Source: Mangifera indica (lineage: Eukaryota; Streptophyta; Magnoliopsida; Sapindales; Anacardiaceae). From it: a stretch of DNA of 64,000 nucleotides. The position numbers and the translations under genes were made by a program. The DNA is taken from NCBI RefSeq assembly GCF_011075055.1, contig NW_025401096.1, forward strand, positions 992,001-1,056,000, in the 5' to 3' direction. Under the pieces are notes generated by a model. That model ran no database searches, had not been told where the DNA came from, and saw only the letters and a program-made list of their open reading frames with translations. Shown piece by piece: positions 38,675 through 49,615 of this stretch (position 1 is its first letter; the number at the start of each line of letters is the position of its first letter).

Positions 38675-39030
38675 TTTTTTATTTTAATTATTTTTTATTA
38701 TTTTTGTGGTTTTTTTTTTTTTTTTTTTTTTTATAGAATTATTCTGAAATGGCTGGCTTTTGGCTGCCCTACTTTTGGTACGTGTCATAATCATCATTTT
38801 CTTCTCCGGTTGTGCTCCGCAATAAAATAATTACATTTTTCAACGACGGTAATGAAAGAATGAGTAATGCAAGATGATTGTCTGGACAAGCAAGCAATGT
38901 TATTTTTAATTTAAATTTATTTAATTAAAAAATATTATAAGAGTGAATATTATTTTAATTTTAATTTAAAATTATTTATTTACATAATAAATTTATAATT
39001 TGAGGTGTAATACTTTGTGTATTTTTATTT

Positions 39031-39836
39031 GGCTAAAAAACTTATTCTCACCAAAAGAATAATAAAATCTCAAAATTATATTTTTTTAATTTTAAAAAAC
39101 TTTAATTCTTATTCATAAGCTAATTTCTGCTAAAAATCTTAATTAAGATTAGAGGTTTAAAAACTTTTATCACATTTTCTTCTTTTAGGTTTAAAAACTC
39201 ACAATTTTCCCTCACTCAAAGTTTGAGAAATAACAATTTCCCTCTAGAATTTTTTCTCTTTTTTTTGTGAGGATCCGCCATCAGTCGTCCACCCTTTTGC
39301 CTTATCTCTCCCTCTCAACCTCTCTCCGACCACATATCAACAAAAATCGTCTAGAAATCCAAATGAAAGCCATATAGAATCTAGACAATTTTTGTTTGGA
39401 CAATGACATGTTCAGATAATTCGTCTAGATCATCTATAAATAAAAGTCATTTGAAATATTTTCAAATGACTTTCGTCTAGATTTTCAAACAATTTTTGTC
39501 AATCAATGGTTGAAGAGAGACCGAAGATGGTGACAGTCGAAGATGGCGGATCCATGTAAAAGAAAAGAGGAAAACAAACCCTCAGGAAAATTGTCACTTT
39601 TCAAACTTTGAAGGAAATTTGGGGAAGGGCAAAATTATGAGATTTTTAGATTGAGAAGGGAAAATGTGATAAAAGTTTAGTTTTTTAAATTTTATGTTAA
39701 ATGATGATTTTACTTCTAACTCTAACTAAAATTTTTAATAGAAATTATCTTTTGGGTGAGTATTTGGGTTTTTAAAAGTTGGAGGGTATGATTTTGGGAT
39801 TTCACTATACCTTGGATGGGAATAAGTCTTTTGGCC
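39031..39836. mobile_element. Mutator-like foldback element, copy 2
   Basis: An 806-bp element. The left end ggctaaaaaacttattctca mirrors ggccaaaagacttattccca from the right end. Flanking 9-mers tttttattt (39022-39030) and tttctattt (39837-39845) agree at 8 of 9. The interior has ccgccatcagtcg-type gene-like text in inverted arrangement but no usable ORF. Confidence 0.7.
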
Positions 39837-40919
39837 TTTCTATTTTAGGTATATAAATGGATATATATTTATATGTATCATCACGTAATTAAATTTTTCT
39901 TTATCATTAATTCAAAATCATCTAATCGTTTATTATAATAATTATTTTTTTAAAATTAAAATATTTGATGTACAGTAAATTTAACTATTTTAATTAGATT
40001 TTTAGTGGTTTTCGTACTGAAAAACCATAGAAAAAATAGAGGAACTATCGGTATTGGATTGGTGATGTGTCGAAGTGAAACGCTAAGAAGAATAATTGTC
40101 AGAAAGAGTGAATGAATTTTTTAAAGTGTAAATACAATGTTTTAAACTTTAAGGAGGGTTGTTAATCCTAAAATATATGATATGAGTGAAAAAGTAATTT
40201 TTTAAAACTAAATTAGAAAAGAAATTGTTAGTTTTTAAAATTAAGGTAGGAAAAGGATTAGATTTTTTTTTCAAATAAAATTTTTAGAAAACAATTTTAT
40301 TTTTAATTGTAATAATAAAATTTAATAGATGAATGAATATTTAAATTTTTAAAATTTAATGAGTAAAAGTTGAAGAATGCACGGAAAAAGTCTTTTGGCC
40401 TAAAATAAAATATGAGACTTGTCTATCAATTAAGCAATTGGACTTTACTTAAATAAAATATTTATTTTAATATGTGAACATTTTAATATAAATAAAAGAA
40501 ATAATTGGCAATTATAGTAAATGAGACGAGCGTCTTTGTGGGCCAAAAGTGCCAATTCCACTAGCTTGGAGTGCAACTGCCTAAGTATCTTTTATTAAAT
40601 TAATATAATTTTAATTAATAAATATAAAGCAGAAGGAATAAATATTTCTTGATTAGGTGGCAAAGTGTTGTCTCCTGGTCGGGAATGAGTAGTTTTTGGA
40701 TTTTCTATAAATATTTTTTAATCATTTTTTTAAATTTTGTCAAAGAAAATCCGCATTTATTTTTTTATTACCAATTTAAGGAAATTTATGTCTTTAAATT
40801 AATTTTTGGAAATTTTGATGATAATCAAGTGTTTTTTTCGGGGAGGAGGTCAATGCATTTTGAAATTGGTAATTTTATTACTCACGTCTATGATCACACT
40901 AAGCTTCTTATTAATTTTA

Positions 40920-41644
40920 GGTTATAGAACTATTTCCCACCCAAGGTTTGATGAAAAGACAAAATCCTTCCTATTAAATTTTAAAAATTTAAATATCTAT
41001 CCATCTATTAAAATTTACTATTAAGAGTAAGGATAAAATTATCTTTTAATTAAAAATATTAAAAAAATTGAAAAACTATAACATTTTTCCTCAAGTTTAT
41101 AAATCAAACAATTTCCCCCATCCAAGGTTTGAAAAATAGTCATTTCCCCCCTAGGGTTTCATTTCTTCTCCGACGACATTCTCCAGCTGACATTCCATTT
41201 GTTAGCGCTCCCTCTAGCTGAAAGCAGCCACGAAGGTGACAATTAGAAGTGGCATCGTCGAAGATCTGTTGTGCGCTCGATTATGGCACTTCATACAGAT
41301 CCATCGCACAACGAATCTCAGCCACTTCCATCATGCTTCTACTCTTTGGGGATGCTTCTGGAAGATGCCAAGATCCGTCGAAGTCTCCACTGTCTTCGGT
41401 GACAGTTTCAAAACTCTAGGGGAAAAAAGTGATTTTTCAAACCTTCGTAGGGAGAAATTTTAGATTTATAAAACCTAGGGGAAATAAATTATTTTTTAGT
41501 TTTTTTAATTTTTTAACTAAATGACAATTACCCTTACCCTGAACAGTTAATTTTAACAGATGAATTGGTATTTAAGTTTTTAAAACTTGACGAGTGAAAA
41601 TTTGTCTTTTCACTAAACGTCTAGTGGGAAATTGTCCTTTGGCC
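40920..41644. mobile_element. Mutator-like foldback element, copy 3
   Basis: A 725-bp element flanked by a perfect 9-bp duplication ttaatttta (40911-40919 and 41645-41653). Ends: ggttatagaactatttccca on the left, ggccaaaggacaatttccca in reverse complement on the right; tgaaaagacaaa is also shared ~35 bp in. The ORF at 41236-41463 is inside the element and has no homology I recognise. Confidence 0.85.
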
Positions 41645-41760
41645 TTAATTTTATGATTAGAGATGTAAAAAAGTATTTATATAATAATTTATGACAATAT
41701 AATTGCATATAAAAATCTCATAAAAAAGATAATAACAATAGGAAATATTAAATTATCACT

Positions 41761-41927
41761 TTTTTTATAATAAAATTATGTGTATTCATTTTGAATATAT
41801 AAATATATATTATCATATGATTGAGTGATTTTTTATTAAAAATAAAATAATATTCAATTATGTGATAATTTGTGTAAATATATACACATTTATATCCCAA
41901 AAATAGATACATGTGGTATTGCTCTTT
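41761..41927. mobile_element. AT-rich ~170-bp MITE (family copy)
   Basis: Between two foldback elements. Terminal words tataataaaattatgtgtat and atacatgtggtattgctc are inverted partners, and the core gattgagtgatttttta matches the family. Confidence 0.55.
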
Positions 41928-41956
41928 TTTTAAAATGAAATAAGGCAATTTTTTTT

Positions 41957-43000
41957 GGGAGAAGGACTATTTCCCACCCAACTTTTGATGCATTTTCAAA
42001 ATGCCACCCACGCTAGATGAAAATCCAGTTTTCCCACTCATGACCAAACTGCCGTCCATTTTTTCAGTTAGGAACAGGGGTAAAATCGTCATTTACTATT
42101 TAAAACATTAAAACTTTAAAATTTTACCGTTTCCCCCTTCAGGTTTTAAAAAGTAATAACTAACCCATCCTCAAAGTTTGAAAAGTTTAATTTCACCCCC
42201 TAGGGTTTGCTTCTTTCTTCGGCCACCACCGACGGCCGCTGCAATCGATCGATGGGAGATCTCCGACTACAAAGGGCGACGAAGGGTCAAAGTTTGAAAA
42301 GTTTAATTTCACCCCCTAGGGTTTGCTTCCTTCTTCGGCCACCACCGACGACTGCTGCAATCGATCGATGAGAGATCTCCGACTACAAAGGACGACGAAG
42401 AGTCGTCCTTCGTCGTCTGGGTGGAGCGACGAAGAGATCGCATGGTGGTGCAACGAAGAGATCTCTGTCTCTTCGTCACATTGTGCGACGAAGAGATCTC
42501 CGTCTCTTCGTCGCACCGTGCACCAGGAGAAGGAGATCTCCATCTCTTCCTTCTTCGGCCACCACCGTCGTCGCACCAGGAGAAGGAGGAGGCAGGTGAC
42601 TACGCCAGAGACGACGTCGGGAGATGAAGTTGAAGAATGGGGGTGAAACTGCTAGTTTTGAAAGTTATGGGGGGCGGCTGTCTTTTTGAAAAATTTGGAA
42701 ACCCTAGGTTTGGGGGTGAAAATGTTAGTTTTCAAAGTTTAAAAACTTTAGGTAAGGTGAAATGTTAGTTTCTAAAACCTAAGGAGGGTGAAGGAAAACC
42801 CTCACATCAATTTTGGGATGAATTTTGCAGAGGGGTATTTTTGTCATTTCATCTAACAAGGGTAAAATGGATATTTTACCCTTATGCAAACAGAAACCAT
42901 CAACATTAACGGCTCATGGGTGGGAAAACTGAATTTTCATCTGGCGTGTGTGACATTTTGAGAACGCATCAAATGTTGGGTGGGAAATAGTCATTCTCCC
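41957..43000. mobile_element. Mutator-like foldback element, copy 4
   Basis: A 1044-bp element with the longest arms of the family. About 100 bp at each end are inverted repeats (left gggagaaggactatttccca, right in reverse complement gggagaatgactatttccca), extending through tgaaaat.cagttttcccac. Flanks atttttttt and ttttttttt fit a 9-bp duplication but are low-complexity. ORFs at 42316-42646 come from gacgaagagatctc repeats. Confidence 0.75.
42171..42400. repeat. 115-bp tandem duplication inside foldback copy 4
   Basis: 42171-42285 and 42286-42400 are near-identical head-to-tail copies, both starting tcaaagtttgaaaagttta. They differ at a handful of bases, so the duplication is recent compared with the age of the arms. 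Confidence 0.85.
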
Positions 43001-45059
43001 TTTTTTTTTTTATCGAAACAATCAAACTTTCAAATTATACTATTAAAAGTAATCAAACTTTTAAATTTTCCTATCAAATAGACGAAAATTTCACAATTTA
43101 TATTAAAGTTACTAAACTAATTAGTTTGCTTAGAGTCATAAATATGTTTATTAAATACCTTTAATAGAAAAATCTTAAAGTTTGATCTTTTTTTTTTTTA
43201 AAAGAGTTAAATCTCTATAATTTTTAAAAAAAGTACATTTTATTTAATAAAATAAAGTGATAATTTGATATCTTAATTGTTGTTATCATGGTAATCAAAT
43301 TACATATTATATCATGTATTAAAAATTTAATTTTTTGTATTGTATATTGTATCGTACCACAATATAGATCTATTAAAAATTAATAAGAAGGAAAAATTTT
43401 AATTATCACATTATTTTTAAAAATATAACAAACACTCTAAAATTTTTAAATTTTCTTAGATATACCTTACCACATTATCATAATTCTAAAAAAAGTTGTA
43501 TAGATTCATTTCATTAATATTTATCATAGGCTACGTCCACCACATTGTATTAATTTTTAATACATCTTAAAATACTTATTATTTTTTATTTATATTGTAT
43601 CATATTAACTATATATTATCTATCATAGAATATTAATAACCAAGATTGTTATTCCAAAAATATATATATTTGATATATAAGTAAATTTATAATTATAGTA
43701 TTTATTAAAAAAATAAACACTCTTTAATCCATTACTTATGAGTTATGACAAAACATAAAGGTGCTTTTTTAGGGATATTAATTAAATATCTATTTTTTTG
43801 TTTTATATATATATATATATGTTACCTTTTTTTTTACTACACAAATATAGTCACTTTTTAATTTGATTTTATTTTTAAAAAGATAAAATTATGGGATTTG
43901 GGTTTGGTCGGATAGGTTGACCGGTCGAGTGTGCATGAATTTTTTTTTTAATTCATAATAATATGCATAAATTAAATATAATAAATGTTATTATATTATT
44001 TTATAGGTTTTAAGTCTTGATTAGGTGAGTGATAGAGTTTTATGTTTTGATTGAATGAGTTTATGTTTTAGTTAGGTGAGTCTTTTATTTTAAAAATAAA
44101 AATATTTTAAAAACTAGAAATTCATTATATTTTATTCGGCCAAGTTTAAAAACTAACAATTTTACTTTATCTTCCTTTACCCAAGGTTTGAAAAATCAAT
44201 ATTCCCCCTCTAGGGTTTTTATAGTAGTTATCAACGATCAGAGACAACAGTGACGATGACATTCTCTCTCTCTCCCAACTTCTCTCTTACCACCGTCCAT
44301 TTTTTACCATCATCAACTGTCACCGACCAGCGTACGAAGAGACCAAGATCTCTTTGTCGCTCGAATTTGTTATTTTTACTCATTTGTTAAATTTCACTTT
44401 TATTTTTAAGACTAAAATCATCATTTAGAAATTTTATTTAAACTCATATTTTAGGATTATCCTTAAGTTTTAAAATTTTTATTTTTATCTCATAAACTAA
44501 TATTTTTCAAGTTTAAAAACTGATTTGCCCCTCAAGTTTAGGGTTGTAAAACTCCATCTTTTTGCCTTATACAGTGGTGCCCCTAGATTTTTAGAAATTT
44601 TCAATTGCACCTCAGTCTTCTTTTCTCCTTCTCTCCAACGACAATTCACCATCATTGGCCTTCAGTCTCTCCCTTCTACCTTGTCGATCACTCTCCTTTC
44701 CTTGTTCAACTGTCTTCGCTAGAGACGAAGTCTTTGGAGATGATTGGAGAGAGAAGACCAATCAATTAGGAAGGTAGGAGGGAGAAGGTCGACAGTTGGT
44801 CATTGGAGATGAAAATCTAAAAATCAAAGTTGAATAAGGGTTAAATTGAGATTTTTTAAAACTCTGGGGGCGATTGTTTATAGCAAAAAGATGGGAGTTT
44901 TGTAATCCTAGATTTTTGGGGGGGGGGGGGGGGGGATATGAAGTTAGGGATAGAAATAAAATTTCAAAACTTAAGGATAATTCAAAATATAAGTTTAAAT
45001 AAAATTTTTAAATGATGATATTACCCTAACAATAACAATGAAAATTTTAAAGTAAAAAG
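43001..45059. other. AT-rich intergenic region with a partial foldback
   Basis: No gene. It holds inverted arms at ~44408-44490 and ~44944-45022 (atcatcattta.aaattttat theme, then attatccttaagttt), and gene-like fragments between them (44525-44722) that resemble the interior of the foldback family. An 18-base G run lies at 44918-44935. Confidence 0.5.
44918..44935. repeat. Poly-G run, 18 bases
   Basis: A homopolymer of 18 G, inside the partial foldback. The length may be uncertain because assemblers handle such runs poorly. Confidence 0.9.
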
Positions 45060-45299
45060 ATGGGGTCTCCACGTCAAAAGACCCTCTTGATGAGACGTCC
45101 CCGTTATCTCTTTAGGGTTTACCCCATAGAATTCCCTATTTTACTTTTGTAATAATAGTATGAGTATCTTATGATTCTACTTGATTTATTGTTTGCTTTT
45201 GTAAAATAATTGTATGAGTGTTTCTTTGTCTACTCAATGAGTGAGCTACCTTTACAACTGTGGTAGCCAACCCACCCCTTGTAATGATTAACCTTTCTC

Positions 45300-45306
45300 T
45301 ATAAAA
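45300..45306 (+). promoter_or_regulatory. TATA box of pararetrovirus 2
   Basis: TATAAAA preceded by gacgtc-type words (~45095) and followed by a CT-rich segment, then a long non-coding leader to the ORF at 45956. Spacing and layout resemble caulimovirid promoters. Confidence 0.55.
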
Positions 45307-45955
45307 TCAGTCTCCCCTTCTCTAGAAGGGATATAGAGGAAATATTTAATCACAACACTTCCAACTATGAACTCTTTCTTTGAGTCATGGATAAAATCCT
45401 TAGATCTTTGAGTACAATTTTTTATTCAGGTCTCCTAGTCACCTTAAAACAAGAGTATGTTATATACTTGCTTTAACTACTCAAAGATTTTGTACATCAG
45501 AAATCATCTATCTTAGTTAACCTAAGGTCTTATTACATAGTAATCTAAACACAACCCCAAAAAGGTCGGATTGAGTGTGAGCTAAGCAATTTAAGTTTCC
45601 ATAAAAATACCTCCTTTTGCGTTTGATTTGTGTTAGACATCCTTTGGTTATAACTTGGAAAGAAAGTCACTTGTTTCACTACCATACTCTTTGACATATC
45701 CTGGTCTTTGTGTAAGATTTTTTTATCTTCCTATCTTAGTTAACTGGGGAGTCAGGGTTCCGCCCTTTCTCTCATTCCTATTGAATTAGAGCCAAAGTTT
45801 CAGAAGGTTTTGTTCTTTGATCTATAGGTTTTGCTTTGACTCAATTTGAAACTTTATTTCTTATAATGGGTTGTTTTACTCCATAACCATAATTTGAAAC
45901 ACACCTTGTTACTCCTCCTTCTACTTCTACTATTACCTACCAATTTTCCTATAAA

Positions 45956-46640
45956 ATGGACAACCTTTACGAGATCAAGTATCTTGACAACAAATCTCAG
46001 TTACCTACCACCAATCTCGTTTTCCTTAATATTTATCATAATTATCTCAAACCTCTCACCTCTCTTAGATGGACTATTAATACAATCATTCATCCTTCTA
46101 CTATCAAAATTAAGGAGTACGTCTAAAGCACTTTTTTTAATAGTTATCAACTTTTTGCTACTACTGTTGAATAGTATATTACTCTAGAATATCCTACTCA
46201 TTTTACTCAGGAATGATTGGCTAAACGCTATACCTATCTTCATTTTAGAGCTATTTGCTTTGCTCTCACTTTTTATAGCCGAAAAGGACTTCCAACTACT
46301 TTCAGGATTACTTTATTGGATACCAGATTTCCTAATTTTAAACATGGTAATCTTGACACTATTCAAACCATTCTTAATGTTGGGACTGTTATGGTTACTT
46401 TGTTCCCTAATTTCTATATGTCCTTGCAAGGTCCCTTATTATGTCATGCCCTCAAGTTTCATGTTCACGTCACAAGAGTTGTTCCTCAAGGCCAAACTCT
46501 TATAGGGACTATTCATTATCAATTGGCATACCGTGTTTAAAATCATTCTTCGGACATTGCTACCCTAGAAAACACACATGACACTATCTTTCTCAATATT
46601 GACACAAACAAAAAGCCCTACTTTACGTTGGTACCCAAAC
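45956..46640 (+). pseudogene. Pararetroviral movement protein remnant (30K superfamily), copy 2
   Basis: The frame starting with ATG at 45956 is protein-like, crosses stops near 46123, 46170 and 46214, then has an open stretch of 107 codons (46217-46540). That stretch has the movement protein core: Arg-Lys-Gly-Leu-Pro, then Leu-Leu-Asp-Thr-Arg, a Leu-Phe-Pro-Asn-Phe segment, and Tyr-Gln-Leu-Ala-Tyr-Arg-Val at its end. Preservation is better than in copy 1, with few stops, which suggests a later insertion or less decay. Confidence 0.8.
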
Positions 46641-46694
46641 AGATGCCAAAGGAAAAACTAGAAAAGTTCATCCCAAAAAAGTGGTTTACTGCAT

Positions 46695-48065
46695 ATGAAC
46701 AAATTTATGGTGCTTCAGCAACTACGCCTCCAATTAAGTCTACCAATCCTATGTTTGCTAAATCAAGCAGTGGCTGATTGTCTATTTCATGTGACTCATC
46801 TTCTTTTGAGACTAAGGCCCTTTTGTGTTTTCCTCCACAGTTCTTTTTTTCTCCTGCCCATGAAGAAGCTTAAAAAGAAATTTATGGATTTACTCCTAAT
46901 GGCGAGACCATTAATCTACTCCAACCTCATGATCCATCCAATCCCAGATGCAGATGTGTTTCATGCTCAGAACAAACAGATCCATTTCGTCCTCAAAATT
47001 GACAACATCTTGCTTGAAGGCAAAAAAGTCCTTCCAAAAAGAAACCAATCGATACTCAACACCATTTTTGGCAACATTATAAGCTTGGTATTCCTGGATA
47101 TGATATTTTAAGAGATTTTTATGATAAATTTGATTATGTTGTCTATTATGGTAAAAAAGATTCGTTAACAGACACTTCTCATTATCTTCCTTCTTTAGGA
47201 TGGAACAATAATTCTTCTTATTCTAATGATGATGATTCCTCCACATCACAACCAATGCATAATTTTATCAAAGCCACACCTAGATCTAAGCAAAAGAAAA
47301 AATGTTTTTGGCAATGGAAACCCAAAACTCCAACAACACCACAAACAACTGCATCAGCCCCAGATTTCATGATGTTTCAGCCAGCTAATTTTTCACCTTT
47401 GGAACAAACAACAAATCTAGTGCAGTGAACTGCTCATGCTTGGAAAATCAAATATCCCCAAACTATTAAACCTGATAGCATACTCGAAAAGATCAATCCC
47501 ACTAAACTAGTTCTTAATTGGCAATCTCATAATGTTATGGCCCAAAATCAAGTTCTCCATAATATACAACATACTAATTAAAGAATTGAGCAAAACTTGG
47601 ATTATCATACTCACCTTATGCTTAAACCAATCGATGCACTTCGTTTAAAGACCCAATATGTTCACATTGATGTTACGACCTATATTGATCAAAGCCTTCC
47701 ATTTCATTACCAACAACAAAAGATGAATTCTCTTAAAGCTCAACTTGCTTATTTGGAAGCTATGATCCAACAAGGTCCTTGTGTTGTAATACTTCCATCT
47801 TCGCCATTTCAGCTCTATAATGCATCACCTTCATCGCTTCTCCCTAAGAAGCCTCAACAAGTCCACACTGGCAGATATTTAAGTGGTCTTGAAAAATATA
47901 AAAGTATATTTGGAGATTCCTCCATACTTCACTCTAGGCCACCTATAAGAACTACAAGTTCCTCTCACCAAGCTACTCTAACCAGACCAATTACACCACC
48001 TCCACCTCCTCCTCCTAGCAAAGGAAAAGCTATTGTAATATCAAAGGCTACATTTAATGCCTTCC

Positions 48066-48067
<2 letters not shown>
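46695..48067 (+). pseudogene. Pararetroviral polyprotein remnant after the movement protein
   Basis: Protein-like reading in shifting frames. Cys-x-Cys-x2-Cys near 46945-46960 is followed by a Lys-rich and Thr/Pro-rich part (~47290-47400), a coiled-coil segment (~47500-47790) and a Pro-rich tail (~47990-48030) ending at a 31-G run. A 186-codon open part spans 47597-48157 and reads through the G run as poly-Gly, which is not meaningful. The family beyond 'caulimovirid polyprotein' is not assigned. Confidence 0.55.

Positions 48068-48098
<31 letters not shown>
48068..48098. repeat. Poly-G run, 31 bases
   Basis: 31 consecutive G, directly at the junction between the viral ORF remnant and the promoter-like tandem duplication. 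A candidate breakpoint or assembly artefact. Confidence 0.9.
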
Positions 48099-48099
<1 letters not shown>

Positions 48100-48106
48100 G
48101 GCGGTG

Positions 48107-49138
48107 AAATTATGCAAGACTTTTCTTGCTTATCCATTTGGGGGGATGTCTATATAAAGTGTCCCCTCCCTTTGTATTAATGCATGCTCACATTTTTTTC
48201 TCTTTCTAAATGAAAGGTATCTGCACTCTATGCTTTATAAATTCAAGCATAATCTCCTCATCTCTTCATTTCGTTTATATTTAGTTTTCATCTAGCTTGA
48301 GTTTCTTTTATTTATTTATGACATAACATTATTTATCTAAAATTAAGAATGAAGAGACTTGAACTAAGGGCTAAAGTATAAGGAGGCAAATGCTAAACTT
48401 AAGGGTAGATCTTATTTGAGCTGGCTTGTATTAAATCTATAGTTCAATTTGAATAAGTCGATTTTGAGTTGGAACTCCAACTCTATATCTTAACTCAATA
48501 TTGGTTTGTTTGTTCATTCGATAATTGTTCATTCTACTAATGATACTATTTATCCTTCTAATGATACTATTTACTTTATCGATGATGCTTTAGTGATATT
48601 ATATACTAGTTGGAACGAACTCAAATTATGCAAGACTTTTCTTGCTTATCCATTTGGGGGGATGTCTATATAAAGTGTCCCCTCCCTTTGTATTAATGCA
48701 TGCTCACATTTTTTTCTCTTTCTAAATGAAAGGTATATGCACTCTATGCTTTATAAATTCAAGCATAATCTCCTCGTCTCTTCATTTCGTTTATATTTAG
48801 TTTTCATCTAGCTTGAGTTTCTTTTATTTATTTATGACATAACATTATTTATCTAAAATTAAGAATGAAGAGACTTGAACTAAGGGCTAAAGTATAAGGA
48901 GGCAAATGCTAAACTTAAGGGTAGATCTTATTTGAGCTGGCTTGTATTAAATCTATAGTTCAATTTGAATAAGTCGATTTTGAGTTGGAACTCCAACTCT
49001 ATATCTTAACTCAATATTGGTTTGTTTGTTCATTCGATAATTGTTTATTCTACTAATGATACTATTTATCCTTCTAATGATACTATTTACTTTATCGATG
49101 ACCCTTTAGTGATATTATATACTAGTTGAAATGAACTC
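48107..49138. repeat. 516-bp tandem duplication with TATA box in each copy
   Basis: 48107-48622 and 48623-49138 are head-to-tail copies differing at roughly ten bases. Each starts aaattatgcaagacttttct and contains TATATAAA (48151-48158; 48667-48674), then a CT-rich tract, then a piece of the dispersed repeat family. The first third looks like a viral or LTR promoter plus leader. A short stem gcaagacttttcttgc precedes each TATA box. Confidence 0.9.
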
Positions 49139-49615
49139 AAATTAGGTATTATAATTTTGATCTAAGCTCAAACTGACTCCAAACTTGATTCAAATCAATT
49201 CCACCCCTAGCTCCATTGCACTGGAAACATTTATTATTCAACTTTATCCAATAAATATATTTAATAAACCTATTTTAAAAATTTAATTATGTAATGTTAA
49301 CATCATTGGTTTAACCAGCCCACCTTTGACCAAGTCAAAGCTCAGTGCAGATCTAAAAACATTGTTAGAGAAGATAAATTATATTTATTTTATTATTTTT
49401 TACGACCAAGATGCGCATATAATCTTAACAAGGTCAACTATATATATGCTACATTAATAACAGATAAACAAAAAACTACATTGAGTTTTGGCCATGGATG
49501 AATCCACTCACCAGCGAATTTTCTGGAAAATTGATTGAACATTTGATCAGATTCTGATCTCATCTCGAGCCAGAATCCGACTGACGATCTCTGGTTCTGC
49601 TTGAAAAAAACATGT

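Larger units (their letters stand above)
45060..48105 (+). mobile_element. Endogenous pararetrovirus 2 fragment (promoter, leader, movement protein)
   Basis: A second caulimovirid fossil unlike the first. It has a promoter-like region with a TATAAAA box, a ~650-bp leader, and a reading region that starts with a movement protein and continues into a proline-rich segment ending in a G run. No protease, RT or RNase H is present, so it is truncated on the right. Movement protein at the start of the main ORF is the petu/florendo/badna-type arrangement as I know it, in contrast to copy 1. It lies in the gap between the ANTH gene and CRR3. Confidence 0.75.

Noticed and set aside
40390..40405. Fifth foldback end (aaagtcttttggccta)
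   Set aside because: Looks like a right terminus of the Mutator-like family, but I could not find the matching left end or a target duplication, so no element is called.
42316..42646. Overlapping Arg/Ser-rich ORFs on both strands
   Set aside because: They come from repeated gacgaagagatctc words inside a foldback transposon; no homology to a known protein.
47597..48157. 186-codon ORF ending in poly-Gly
   Set aside because: The first part is viral polyprotein remnant; the poly-Gly part is only the 31-G run and the end is promoter-like DNA. Not a gene.
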